NCBI RefSeq assembly: GCF_014698835.1
Contig: NZ_JACJTU010000003.1
Coordinates: 62,001 to 126,000, forward strand
DNA: 64,000 nt
Direction of reading: 5' to 3'
DNA from: Nostoc paludosum FACHB-159
GTDB taxonomy: Bacteria; Cyanobacteriota; Cyanobacteriia; Cyanobacteriales; Nostocaceae
Part shown: positions 53,811-62,747 of the stretch, one piece after another
How positions within the stretch are numbered: position 1 is the stretch's first letter
Layout: the number at the start of each line of letters is the position of its first letter
The notes under the pieces: model-generated
Databases searched by the model: none
Told to the model about the DNA's origin: nothing
What the model saw: the letters and a program-made list of their open reading frames with translations, nothing else
Program-made: the position numbers and the translations under genes

Positions 53811-53862
53811 AAGTTTCGAGTTCTAAACTTTAATTGTCGAATTCAGAACTTGAATGTTGCTG
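53811..53862. repeat. Degenerate copy of the 21-bp repeat
   Basis: Two 21-bp units (53811-53831, beginning AAGTTTCGAGTTC, and 53832-53852, beginning AATTGTCGAATTC) and part of a third follow the HdrB-like stop codon by 13 bases. They match the AAxGTTxxAGTTC..AACCTx pattern of the large array at 10784-11098 at most positions. The period is the same, so this is probably a second, decayed member of the same repeat family. Confidence 0.7.
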
Positions 53863-53886
53863 TTTTTGTTTAAATTAAAGATGGGC

Positions 53887-53912
53887 TATGGTAGCACAGC
53901 TGTGCTACCATA
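53887..53912. repeat. Perfect 26-bp palindrome
   Basis: The arms TATGGTAGCACAG and CTGTGCTACCATA meet without a gap. It lies between the convergent HdrB-like gene and the small STAND-partner gene (which ends at 53924). It could act as a bidirectional terminator, although there is no T run; a dispersed palindromic repeat is equally possible. Confidence 0.75.
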
Positions 53913-53923
53913 CTAAACCGCAA

Positions 53924-54358
53924 TTAATCCGCACCGAAGCGATCGCGGAACTCATCAGCTAAGGCATCACCAGCAGCCCCCACCAGTTTACCAACAATGG
54001 GATGAATTACAACCCCAGTTACTGCCCCCGAAAGGCTGGGCAAGTTCTTAATAAACCATTTTTTGACGTATGCCATTGTATCTAAATCGGGTTGTTTGGC
54101 AGTGACGGCTTCTTCTAGTTCTACCACCCGTTGTAAAGCAGCTTCTTTTTTTTCTGGGGGTGCTTCTGACTCTACTTGTCCTTTGACGTTAGCCAGTAAC
54201 CGCCGCAATACGGCTAAATCATCTTCTGTGACTTCTGGCTGTGGTACAGAAGTGATAGTTTGGTCTTGACTGATTTGTTTGCCTACGGCTACTTGTCCGC
54301 TAACACCACCGGAGATGTTAGCACTGATATTGTCTCCAGCTTTTTGTTCTTCATTCAT
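53924..54358 (-). CDS. Small partner of the STAND ATPase, with shared N-terminal motif
   Basis: The 144-residue protein begins with a short Gly-rich motif (ISGGVSGQVAVGKQISQ) that matches the N-terminus of the large protein encoded just upstream (EISGQIAVGSRIIQIG). A charged helical middle (about 43-90, EDDLAVLRRLLANVKGQVE) follows, then a hydrophobic C-terminal stretch (about 101-132, WFIKNLPSLSGAVTGVV...) that may enter or lie on a membrane. I recognise no named family. It is 111 bp downstream of the large gene on the same strand, so cotranscription is likely. A role as membrane effector or adaptor is speculation. Confidence 0.7.
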   Translation of the reverse strand: MNEEQKAGDNISANISGGVSGQVAVGKQISQDQTITSVPQPEVTEDDLAVLRRLLANVKGQVESEAPPEKKEAALQRVVELEEAVTAKQPDLDTMAYVKKWFIKNLPSLSGAVTGVVIHPIVGKLVGAAGDALADEFRDRFGAD

Positions 54359-54469
54359 GGTGTTTTACCTGCAAACTCAAAGTGTTTTGTGATTCTCTAA
54401 TACCAAATCCCGTTCTGTAACCCCTGTTTCTTCTCTCCCTGGCTTCTGTGCTTTTTTAAAACAGACCAG

Positions 54470-57400
54470 TCAATTAGGAATTTCTATAATCTCGGTTGAA
54501 CTGATTTTCACGGTAACCGTAGCCTCATCAGTTGCGCCATTAGCATCCTGAATTTTGTAAGTAAATGTATCTGTAACGTTGGAAACTTTAGGATTTACTA
54601 TATAACCCAAAGTTCCATTTTTATTTCCACGGACAACTTTGCCATATTGACCTTGAGTGAATTCAATAATTCTGAGTTGCTGTGGATTACCACTAGGTTC
54701 AATGTCATTACTTAGCACATCGATACTAACTATACCATTAGGTTTTGTGTCTCGTTGGTCGTCAACTGCTTGGAGTTTTGGTCTAGATGGTGCTACCGTC
54801 ACCTGCACAGTAGCCGTTACCGTGGCACCTCTAGCATCGCGAATGGTGTAAGTGAAAGTATCTTCACCAGAAAAACCGCGATTAGGCTGATAAATCAGGC
54901 TTTTCGGGTCATCTGCACGTGAGATTCTGCCATTAGTTCCTTGTGTAAAACTAATAATGTTAATGGCATCGCCATCTGGGTCGCGATCGTTATTTAATAC
55001 AGGAATAGTAACTCGCTCAAAGTAGCCAGTCTGTGATGTATCGGCATTTGCGACTGGAACTTGGTTAGCCTGTTGTCCTACTGTCACCTTCACTGTAGCC
55101 GTTGCCGTTGCACCGTTAGCATCCTGAATCGTGTAAGTGAATGTATCTTCACCAGAAAAATCACGGTTTGGCTGATAAATCAGGCTTTTTTGGTCATTAG
55201 CGCGTGATACTCTACCATTACTTCCTTGTGTAAAATTACTGATGTTAATCACATCGCCATCTGGGTCGCGATCGTTATTTAATACAGGAATAGTTACTGG
55301 TTGAAAGTAGCCAGTCTGGGATGTATCGGGATTTGCGACTGGAACTTGGTTAGCCTGTTGTCCTACTGTCACCTTTACAGTAGCCGTTGCTGTAGCATCG
55401 TTAGCATCCTGAATCGTGTAAGTGAATGTATCTTCACCTGAGAAACCACGACTGGGCTGATAAATCAGAATTTTTGGGTCATCAGCGCGTGATACTCTGC
55501 CATTAGTTGCTTGCGTAAAATTACTGATATTAATGGCATCGCCGTCTGGGTCGCGATCGTTGTTTAATACAGGAATAGTTACTGCTTGAAAGTAGCCAGT
55601 CTGTGATGTATCGGGATTTGCGACTGGTGCTTGGTTTGGCTGTTGTCCTACCGTCACCTGCACAGTAGCCGTTGCTTTAGCACCTTTAGGATCTTCAATA
55701 GTATAAGTGAATCTATCTTCACCAGAAAAACCACGGTTGGGCTGATAAATCAGACTTTTTAGGTCATCTGCGCGTGAGACTCTGCCATTCGTTCCTTGTG
55801 TAAAATTACTGATGTTAATCACATCGCCATCTGGGTCGCGATCGCTGTTTAATACAGGAATAGTTACTGCTTGAAAGTAGCCAGTCTGGGATCTATCAGG
55901 ATTTGCTATTGGTGCTTGGTTATTTGAACTAAAACCCTCACCCGTTAGCTGCACAAGATGTGGTTTATCAGTGGTATTGTCAGTAATACTGAGGTTAGCA
56001 TTACGCTTGCCGATATCTGTAGGTTGAAAGCTGATGCTGAGAGTACAGTTTGCTTGCGGTTGGATAGAATCTTGAGAGCAGGTGTTATTGGCAATTGTAA
56101 AATCATTAGACTCACTGCCAATGATTTCAATTTTTCTTGTGATTTTTAACAGTCCTGAGCCGCTGTTTTGAAGGGTAAGAGTTTGCGGTTGGCTAGGAAG
56201 TTTCACCTGTTGACGGCCAAAGTTGAGGTTATCGGGGCTAAGGCTGAGGCGGGGTGTCGGTCGAAACAACAAAGACCAAACGAACCATCCTGTTAAGCCC
56301 ACGAGCAAAAGGGCGAGGAAAGTTTTCAGCCAAAATGAAGTTGCTTCAATCTGCGGTGATGTAGTTGGTATTGTAAGGAGATTGAGATTGTGACGGGTCA
56401 CAGCTGCGCCAATTTCATCACCCAAGGACTCGCGGATTTGTAAGGCTTGAGTCAGGTAATTTTCGGCTGTGGTCGTATCCTCTAAACAGAGGGCGCGACT
56501 ACCCAATTGATGCAAAGCCCAAGCTTCGGCCGCTTTGTCCCCCATTGCTTGGGCTGCTTGCAGTCCCCATTGCAATAATTTTTCCCATAAACCCCATTGC
56601 TTACTCAAAGCAAAAGCGCCCTCTACAGCTTTCACTAACTGCAAAATCTCTGCCCACCGCCCAACCCCAACCGCCCAGATCAAGGTTTGGAAAATTGCAT
56701 CGGTTTCAGCTAACAAAAGACTATGTGCTGTTTGATACTGCTGTGTCCAATGTCTGAAATATTCAAGAGCGTTCTCTCGCCACGGCGTTAAATCCCAGTC
56801 TTGTTGTATAGCTTCAACTAGGCTTTGATTGAGACTGTAGCGATCGCCTTCCATTTCAACCAAATTCGACTTGACTAAGGTCTTCAAAATCACCTCAGTA
56901 TCCGGTAACTTACTCATAGCTGCGGCCTGTGTCATCAACAGCGCTACACCACCCAAGGCAGCTAAAACCGCTAATATCACCAATTGCGGCTTTGTTTGTA
57001 ATTTTAAAATCTGCTTGATTAGCGAGTTACTTCGTTGAGAGGACTGGAGTTGCTGGACTACCTCGCTAAGCGATCGCTGTTCTTCTTGCACAGTTGCGAT
57101 CGTTAGAATCAATTGTAGAGGATGCCCCTCTAAAACAGTGCAAAGAGTTTCTGCTAGCTTTTGTTCTTGAGTGGTTAGCTGGCGTTGCAGTTCCCTTTCA
57201 ACCAAGGTGATAGCATCTTGAATTGGCAGTCCTACCAATTTCATTCCTTGTCCCTCTCCCCAGAGGTGACGTTCTGGAGAAGCTAACAGAAAGGTGCAAC
57301 CAGGAGTAGCATCGAGCAGTTCTGCAAGATCCTCCCGTGTTAATTTTTGATCGTCGAGGATGATTAAAGCTTGTTTATTTTGTAGAGCTTGGCGGATTTG

Positions 57401-57838
57401 GGTATTAGTTGGTTTGTAGGCAATATCGGTTTCGTAGAATGCTTCAAAAAAACATTGCAGTAGGTCAGCTACAGTTTGATGACGTACAGTAAAACTGATT
57501 GCCCCATCAGCAAAAGCCCCACTAATTTGGGGATGATAAGCTAAATAACGCAGCAGAACTGACTTGCCTAAACCAGCTGCGCTGTAAAACTCTACCGATT
57601 GCCTAGATTCTAGAGTAGCGATCGCACTTTTTATCTCATCCTTGCGCCCAATCAACTCTGGAAAGGGACGCGGTAATAAAAAGACTGGTGTCGCAATAGC
57701 TTTTTGCCGTGGTTGCTCTTGTGGTGAGGCAATGTTCACTACACCGCCGTGGACTGAACCAATCTGAATAATGCGACTCCCAACGGCTATTTGACCACTA
57801 ATTTCTCCTTGAATTTGGGCTGTAATATTAGAAGTCAT
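54470..57838 (-). CDS. STAND-like ATPase fused to a TM helix and tandem-95 repeats
   Basis: The 1122 residues read as follows. Residues 1-30 are a short Gly-rich motif (GEISGQIAVGSRIIQIG). About 55-300 is a NB-ARC/STAND-like ATPase with P-loop SAAGLGKS (86-93) and Walker B ALIILDDQ. About 300-490 is a helical part with a winged-helix-like region and a TPR-like segment (AENYLTQALQIRESLGDEIG). One clear transmembrane helix lies at about 503-524. About 528-636 is an Ig-like ASPM/choice-of-anchor-type domain. Four 95-residue repeats follow (640-1019) and then a diverged fifth. The ATPase should be in the cytoplasm and the repeats outside, so the protein may couple an outer signal or contact to a cytoplasmic switch. 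A partner gene follows. The role is unknown. Confidence 0.82.
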   Translation of the reverse strand: MTSNITAQIQGEISGQIAVGSRIIQIGSVHGGVVNIASPQEQPRQKAIATPVFLLPRPFPELIGRKDEIKSAIATLESRQSVEFYSAAGLGKSVLLRYLAYHPQISGAFADGAISFTVRHQTVADLLQCFFEAFYETDIAYKPTNTQIRQALQNKQALIILDDQKLTREDLAELLDATPGCTFLLASPERHLWGEGQGMKLVGLPIQDAITLVERELQRQLTTQEQKLAETLCTVLEGHPLQLILTIATVQEEQRSLSEVVQQLQSSQRSNSLIKQILKLQTKPQLVILAVLAALGGVALLMTQAAAMSKLPDTEVILKTLVKSNLVEMEGDRYSLNQSLVEAIQQDWDLTPWRENALEYFRHWTQQYQTAHSLLLAETDAIFQTLIWAVGVGRWAEILQLVKAVEGAFALSKQWGLWEKLLQWGLQAAQAMGDKAAEAWALHQLGSRALCLEDTTTAENYLTQALQIRESLGDEIGAAVTRHNLNLLTIPTTSPQIEATSFWLKTFLALLLVGLTGWFVWSLLFRPTPRLSLSPDNLNFGRQQVKLPSQPQTLTLQNSGSGLLKITRKIEIIGSESNDFTIANNTCSQDSIQPQANCTLSISFQPTDIGKRNANLSITDNTTDKPHLVQLTGEGFSSNNQAPIANPDRSQTGYFQAVTIPVLNSDRDPDGDVINISNFTQGTNGRVSRADDLKSLIYQPNRGFSGEDRFTYTIEDPKGAKATATVQVTVGQQPNQAPVANPDTSQTGYFQAVTIPVLNNDRDPDGDAINISNFTQATNGRVSRADDPKILIYQPSRGFSGEDTFTYTIQDANDATATATVKVTVGQQANQVPVANPDTSQTGYFQPVTIPVLNNDRDPDGDVINISNFTQGSNGRVSRANDQKSLIYQPNRDFSGEDTFTYTIQDANGATATATVKVTVGQQANQVPVANADTSQTGYFERVTIPVLNNDRDPDGDAINIISFTQGTNGRISRADDPKSLIYQPNRGFSGEDTFTYTIRDARGATVTATVQVTVAPSRPKLQAVDDQRDTKPNGIVSIDVLSNDIEPSGNPQQLRIIEFTQGQYGKVVRGNKNGTLGYIVNPKVSNVTDTFTYKIQDANGATDEATVTVKISSTEIIEIPN
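54782..55921 (-). repeat. Four tandem 285-bp repeats inside the STAND gene
   Basis: The four units begin near 55921, 55636, 55351 and 55066 (minus strand), each of 285 bp or 95 codons, with motifs SQTGYFQAVTIPVLN, DRDPDGDxINI and GFSGEDTFTYTI. The DNA is also very similar, for example CATCGCCATCTGGGTCGCGA recurs at about 285-bp steps with few changes. This points to recent duplication or gene conversion. A more distant fifth unit reaches the stop codon. Confidence 0.9.
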
Positions 57839-58290
57839 CGAAGAAGCTTAATTTATTATTTATCTACCGCGTGACAAATAGCAAAATTAGAAAATTAACC
57901 TAAAAAGATTAAGATACTCAATCTTAGATGACTTATATTTTGGCAGTTTTTACATACTGTGGAAGTACCCTAGAGGGTACTTTATTTTTCTTTTGAGAAA
58001 GATATTTTATGAATTTAGTTTTGGTTAAAGGGTAAATATTTTTCTTTCTATTCGCTTTGCCCTTTTGCCCTTAAGGGATTACCAAAAAAATTATCCAATC
58101 TTGTGGGGTGGGCGTCTTGACCCACCCTATAAGAGGAGTTGAATGTTTTTTATTTGCAAACCCCTAACCGACAACTATTGAGTCAGAATCCAGAATATTG
58201 GGAAAATCAAGCTTGCTATAATTTCCTAATTTTCTAAAAAATTAAGTTTGCATATCAAAATATTCTGAATTCTGAATCCCTAATTCTGGC
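57839..58290. other. Spacer upstream of the STAND gene, with palindromes
   Basis: No gene is seen in 452 bp. AGTACCC-TAGA-GGGTACT at 57964-57981 is a perfect hairpin about 130 bp upstream of the STAND start; its T-rich flank is on the plus strand where no gene ends, so it may be an operator or a repeat. At about 58100-58128 lies another GGTGGGCGTCTTGACCCACC-type palindrome. TTGTCA and TAAATT at about 57850-57875 (minus) could form a weak promoter. Confidence 0.4.
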
Positions 58291-59337
58291 CTAGCTATTG
58301 TTCAATTTACGTTGCAATTGTTTTAACGATTGATAGATATCTGGCAGGCGATGGTAAATAGCAGATGCCTTAAGATACACTTTATGGGGCATTGCGGGAG
58401 TTCCTGAGACAATTTCTCCGGGTGCAACATCACTGAGAATTCCAGTTTGGGCAGATACGATCGCCCCATCTCCCAACTTCACTTTATTGGCGATTCCTAC
58501 TTGTCCAGCTAAGATAACGCGATTCCCCAGTTTGACACCTCCAGACAAGCCGGCTTGACCTGCGATCGCACAACCAGCACCTATTTGAGAACCATGACCG
58601 ATTTGCACTAAGTTGTCAATTACTGTGTTGCGTCCTACTCGTGTTTCTCCCACCGCTGGACGGTCAATGGCGCTGTTGCAGCCAACTACCACACCATCTT
58701 CTAACACGGTATAGCCGGATTGTTCCATTTTTAACCAACCAGTGCGGGTAGGAACAAAACCAAAGCCTTCTGCACCGATGACAGCGCCACTAAAAATTAC
58801 GCAATCTGCGCCGATGTGGGTGCGTTCGTGGATGGTGCAATTGGCGTGTAAGATGGTGCGATCGCCTATTTTGACATCTGGATAAACCACCACATTGGGA
58901 TGAATAATTACACTATTACCAACTTCTACCCCTTGTTCAATGACAACGTGAGGGCCAATATAAACATCACTACCAACTTTCGCCGTAGGGTGAATTACAG
59001 CGCTAGGATGAATTTCTGGAACTGGGCGATATGGTTGGTAAAAAATTGCGATCGCTTTAGCAAACAACAATCGCGGTTCTGGAGTGCTTAGCCAAACGAT
59101 ACCACGTTCTTGTGCAAGTGCCTGTAAATTTTCATCCTGGGGCAAAATTAAAGCACTCGCATTGGTCTTAGCGATGGAAGATCCAAATTTTGCTCCCTCC
59201 ACGTAGCTGAGATTACCGTTATTAGCCTCATCAATAGCCGCTACTCCGCTAATCTCTGGATCGTGGTTGGGATTCACACTTAGGCTATTAGCTGTAGCTG
59301 CGTCGCCGAATTTCTGTAGGATTTCGCTGAATTTCAT
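58291..59337 (-). CDS. lpxD: UDP-3-O-acylglucosamine N-acyltransferase
   Basis: The enzyme adds the N-linked 3-hydroxyacyl chain in lipid A synthesis, using acyl-ACP. The N-terminal uridine-binding domain (MKFSEILQKFGDA ... VSYVEGAKF-type strand) is followed by a left-handed beta-helix of hexapeptide repeats (IHPTAKVGSDVYIGPHVVIE). The catalytic His is in NLVQIGHGSQIGAG, and the family signature GQAGLSG follows. ATG 59337 is chosen because MKFSE is the family start; a TTG 15 bases upstream is unlikely. Other lpx genes are not in the window. Confidence 0.95.
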   Translation of the reverse strand: MKFSEILQKFGDAATANSLSVNPNHDPEISGVAAIDEANNGNLSYVEGAKFGSSIAKTNASALILPQDENLQALAQERGIVWLSTPEPRLLFAKAIAIFYQPYRPVPEIHPSAVIHPTAKVGSDVYIGPHVVIEQGVEVGNSVIIHPNVVVYPDVKIGDRTILHANCTIHERTHIGADCVIFSGAVIGAEGFGFVPTRTGWLKMEQSGYTVLEDGVVVGCNSAIDRPAVGETRVGRNTVIDNLVQIGHGSQIGAGCAIAGQAGLSGGVKLGNRVILAGQVGIANKVKLGDGAIVSAQTGILSDVAPGEIVSGTPAMPHKVYLKASAIYHRLPDIYQSLKQLQRKLNNS

Positions 59338-59596
59338 TAGTAAAAAACGCAAATCAAGTTCTAGGATTATTACATCAGTAACACGCTAAGATACCATTGC
59401 GTTTGTCAATCCAGTAAAACTAATAGAACCTAAATGTATAGCAGTTAAAGCAGAGTTTAAGACAAAAGCCGATCGTAAAATCGACGCAATAACAGACTTT
59501 CTTTGCCTGTCGCCTATTCACTGTCGTATCTAATTTAATTACGAATTACAAATTATTTCATCATTGTATAATCCTTAGCTTTAAATTTTTACGAAA

Positions 59597-60319
59597 ATGT
59601 TACGACTTTATCATTTAATACTAGGTTTGATGTTGGCGCTATTAATACCACTGGGAGCAAAATTTCTTCTCCCACGGCTTTCTCCAAAAAAACCGCCAAA
59701 TCCACCTGCTGTGTCAAAACTTGCCAACCCTAGCGAGGGGAACGTCTGGCAGAAAATTCTTGGAAATACTCCTGCTCCAACTAACTGGCAAGTTGCTGTT
59801 TGTAATGAAAATGCAGCCTTGTTGTGTATTTCCTCTAAGGGAAAAGTTTTAGGTACAGTTGAGATTAACGTTTATCCACTAGAAAAGATTCCAGATTTTC
59901 AAAAGAAACTTGCAGTTGCGGGTGTTCCTACTAATTCTCCAGTTGACTACCAAAATTCTAAATACCAAACTCAGGTATTGACAGCCCTCAAGGCTTGGGT
60001 AGCAGACAAATATGCTACTGTTGCCAAAGACCGTCAAGCCCAATATGGAAGGGACATTATTTTCTCAGACTACCCAACACAACCAGTATCAGTTGGGAAA
60101 CTTCAGGGAATCCGCTATGGCTTTGCTGGACTTAACCAACAAGGTGGAGTACAAGAGCAACATATCGGTCATGTTGCCTTTGACGGGGCTAGACTTTACG
60201 TAATTACGACTGCCTTTGATTCAGCTACGCAAACAGGTAAGTTTGAAAAACTGGAAAATTTAGCTATTTTTCAACCTTATTTATACGCGATCGCCGCAGA
60301 TTTGCGTTTACCGCAATAG
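59597..60319 (+). CDS. Conserved cyanobacterial protein with N-terminal membrane anchor
   Basis: The 240 residues start with a hydrophobic helix (YHLILGLMLALLIPLGAKFLL), either an uncleaved anchor or a signal, then a Pro-rich linker (SPKKPPNPPAV) and a compact domain of about 180 residues (NWQVAVCNENAALLCISSKG ... GHVAFDGARLYVITTAF). No known motif is seen. The domain is likely periplasmic. It stands alone between lpxD (divergent) and a convergent gene. Confidence 0.65.
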   Translation: MLRLYHLILGLMLALLIPLGAKFLLPRLSPKKPPNPPAVSKLANPSEGNVWQKILGNTPAPTNWQVAVCNENAALLCISSKGKVLGTVEINVYPLEKIPDFQKKLAVAGVPTNSPVDYQNSKYQTQVLTALKAWVADKYATVAKDRQAQYGRDIIFSDYPTQPVSVGKLQGIRYGFAGLNQQGGVQEQHIGHVAFDGARLYVITTAFDSATQTGKFEKLENLAIFQPYLYAIAADLRLPQ

Positions 60320-60360
60320 GGATTGGGGACTGGGGATTGGGGATTGGGTCTTGAGTATTA
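60320..60360. repeat. GGGATTGGGGACTGGGG heptamer repeats
   Basis: GGGGATT and GGGGACT heptamers follow the stop codon of the membrane-anchored protein directly. They belong to the same class as the CCCCAGT/CCCCAAT runs at 4920-4964 and 52340-52372, in the opposite orientation. Confidence 0.6.
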
Positions 60361-60388
60361 GAAAAACAGGCCCCAGTCCCCCATCACC

Positions 60389-61276
60389 TTAAATCTCAGC
60401 CACCGCCCGTTCAATTAAGCGACGTGCCAAAGTTTGCGTACCTGTATGTTCGTAATAATTAGTTGATACATCTAAGAACGCGGCTAGGTAGTCTAACTTG
60501 TCATCGGCAACATCCACAAAATTTTGTAAGTGATGGGCAACTTTTTGTGGTGTTAAATTATTAGCGTCAACTAATCCGCTCATCCAACCTTTAACTGAGT
60601 CAAAACTTTCGCCGATAAAGTTAAGTTTACTGCCAGCATTGTTACCTGGAATCACATCTTTGATGTTTTGGAAAGTTGAGTTTTGCTCTAACTCTTGCGG
60701 ATTTGTTTGATTCAATCCAGATATTGCTTTGCTGATGAAGTCTGGGCCTAGAGGTATCAAACCATCAACGCAAACTAATGCCACCATACGGATGAGCGAC
60801 TCACCGCTATATTCTCCCAAAGAGGCAACAAAGTCGCCAATACTATCTCCAGGAATGCCATTAATTTGGCAGAAAGCAATTAATTCAGCGACTAATTTTA
60901 ATGTCAAATCGATGGTTTGGGCTTTGTCAGCTTTAGGAGTGACGGAGTTTAAAAAACCCAACAAAGGAATTTTCTCACCAACTTTGTTAGCTAAAGCTGC
61001 TGCACCAAGGGCTTTATCTGTATTATCAACGGTTTGATATAGCCACAAAGCTGTTTGATATCCCTGAGATTTATCGTTGAATAGATAAATTGCTCGTTCG
61101 CCAATTTGTTGAATTAAATCTTCGTCAGTTTCAAGAGTAACTGTTTTAATAGTGTTAACAAAGCCGACAGTATTTTGCCACTGGCCAGGAGCAACAAAAT
61201 CGAGGGAATTTAACAGCGAAACAGTTAAGCCCCCGGTTGGTAATTCATCAACTAACTGAACAATCGATTTGCTCAC
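60389..61276 (-). CDS. Conserved cyanobacterial protein of unknown function
   Basis: This 295-residue mainly helical protein (MSKSIVQLVDELPTGGLTVS ... TNYYEHTGTQTLARRLIERA) has no signal peptide, no obvious membrane helix and no catalytic motif that I can recognise. AAGGAGAT lies upstream of the ATG, a good ribosome binding site. The lipoprotein gene at 61325-61834 is 48 bp upstream on the same strand, so the two may be cotranscribed. Confidence 0.65.
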   Translation of the reverse strand: MSKSIVQLVDELPTGGLTVSLLNSLDFVAPGQWQNTVGFVNTIKTVTLETDEDLIQQIGERAIYLFNDKSQGYQTALWLYQTVDNTDKALGAAALANKVGEKIPLLGFLNSVTPKADKAQTIDLTLKLVAELIAFCQINGIPGDSIGDFVASLGEYSGESLIRMVALVCVDGLIPLGPDFISKAISGLNQTNPQELEQNSTFQNIKDVIPGNNAGSKLNFIGESFDSVKGWMSGLVDANNLTPQKVAHHLQNFVDVADDKLDYLAAFLDVSTNYYEHTGTQTLARRLIERAVAEI

Positions 61277-61324
61277 AAAAATCTCCTTATTTCACGTTTG
61301 TTATGCTGATGTTGGCAATGCGGC

Positions 61325-61834
61325 TCAATTGAGTTTGGCTAGACCTTTGAGATTAAATTTTTCTATCCAATCTGCGCGATCGCTAGCTGTAAATGACGGA
61401 TCGCGGGAAAGGACTTTTACTTGGTATTTACCTACTAAAATTGCAGTTTGCGTGTTACCTAGTTCGACTGCTGGATAACCCCCAATTTTTTTGGTGCTTT
61501 TCGAGAACTTTGCTGCTGTTGCTGGTACGCTACTGGTATCAGAAACAGATAGCAACGCGATATCTTTACCGCCTTTTTTCAACTTCGCTTCAGCAAAACC
61601 TTTTTTCTCTTGGGTATAGACGCGCTGGTAACCATCACTAGCATCTGGGAAAAATTTGTTAAATTCGCTACCTTGAGTTGCAGTTTTCGCCACTGCTTGA
61701 CCGCTTTTTTGCTTAGTGCTATCTTGTTGTGCCTGGTCAAAACGTCCCGGTGTTTTTGCACTACAGGACGTTGTTAGTAATATTACTGACAGCAGTAACG
61801 CAGCCAAAACTCTACGCCCACGGTGTAAAACCAT
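61325..61834 (-). CDS. Putative lipoprotein, conserved in cyanobacteria
   Basis: The protein starts MVLHRGRRVLAALLLSVILL, with a lipobox-like LTTSC at the end of the hydrophobic stretch, so it should be anchored to a membrane through the Cys. The mature part (about 145 residues; FNKFFPDASDGYQRVYTQEKKG, then GGYPAVELGNTQTAILVG) is small and basic, with no known catalytic motif. AGGAGA eight bases before ATG 61834 marks the start; the frame stays open upstream but through repeat-like sequence. It is probably linked to the gene at 60389-61276. Confidence 0.7.
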   Translation of the reverse strand: MVLHRGRRVLAALLLSVILLTTSCSAKTPGRFDQAQQDSTKQKSGQAVAKTATQGSEFNKFFPDASDGYQRVYTQEKKGFAEAKLKKGGKDIALLSVSDTSSVPATAAKFSKSTKKIGGYPAVELGNTQTAILVGKYQVKVLSRDPSFTASDRADWIEKFNLKGLAKLN

Positions 61835-62018
61835 TTTTAGATTCTCCTGATACTTGAGCTTTGAGGCAATTATCTGCGGTGCTAGCGATTTTGACTCAGA
61901 AAATTTACTTTTTGATAATGATTGCTCAAGAGGCAATGGGCAATGGGCAATAGGCAATAGCCAATGAAAGTCTTTTGATGTCAGGGTTTTACAATCGGTT
62001 TATGTTCTAAAATTTGCT

Positions 62019-62747
62019 TCAACTGCTAGAACTGCGGTAGGCAATAACAGCATAAAACGGATCTCCTCCGGGTGCGCCTAGCCACTGTAAAAAATTCGGT
62101 ACTGTTGATTTCTGAACGATAACTTCTGGGGTGGTAAATCCCGGTACTGCGGCGAAGTAACTCTTGACTAATTCCACTCGTTGTGATTCTGAAGCGTCCC
62201 GCCAGGCTTGAATTGCCTTTTGGAAGAACATCCGGTTAGAAAAGCTGATAATGGCGACACCACCGGGTTTGAGGATGCGGTGAATTTCAGAAAATATCGC
62301 TTCTGGATATTGGATATATTGCACAGATACGCAATTGAGAACCGCATCAAAATCTTCATTTGGCAAAGGAAGCTGGGGATTTTCGTTGATATTTTGCACA
62401 AAGTAACGATCGAAGCGGGGATTGCGTGCTAGTTCTTCGGCGTTGAGTCCGTGTCCCTCTATATGAGAAAATTGAATGTCTTCTGGCAGATGGGAGACCC
62501 AGCTGCTCATCATATCAAAGATGCGGGTGTTGGGTTTGAGGCGATCGCGATATAAGTCTGTTAGCTGTTGAATAAATCCTTCATCTACATGGGTGACGAA
62601 GCGAGGATAAGCATAGAATAAGCGATCGTCTGTGTCGTCTAATTTTAGGCGTTGATTTGGTTTTAACTGCATAAGTCTCTCGTGTAGATAACTTTTTTCC
62701 AAAATTGGGGCAATTTCAGGTATTTTTAAACAAGCACTCTGTAACAT
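62019..62747 (-). CDS. Class I SAM-dependent methyltransferase-like protein
   Basis: The 242 residues contain a methyltransferase core: TRIFDMMSSWVSHLP (motif I region, with the Gly-rich loop replaced by MMSSW), HIEGHGLNAEELARN, then DFDAVLNCVSVQYIQYPE and RILKPGGVAIISFSNRMFF. The unusual motif I is shared by a cyanobacterial and plant-related subgroup, so SAM binding is plausible but not certain. The substrate is unknown. No strong Shine-Dalgarno precedes the ATG at 62747; an internal Met (MQLKPNQ, about 62672) is an alternative. Confidence 0.8.
   Translation of the reverse strand: MLQSACLKIPEIAPILEKSYLHERLMQLKPNQRLKLDDTDDRLFYAYPRFVTHVDEGFIQQLTDLYRDRLKPNTRIFDMMSSWVSHLPEDIQFSHIEGHGLNAEELARNPRFDRYFVQNINENPQLPLPNEDFDAVLNCVSVQYIQYPEAIFSEIHRILKPGGVAIISFSNRMFFQKAIQAWRDASESQRVELVKSYFAAVPGFTTPEVIVQKSTVPNFLQWLGAPGGDPFYAVIAYRSSSS

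Noticed and set aside
57964..57994. AGTACCC/GGGTACT hairpin plus T-rich tract as a terminator
   Set aside because: The T-rich side is on the plus strand, where no gene ends; for the minus-strand lpxD the orientation is wrong.
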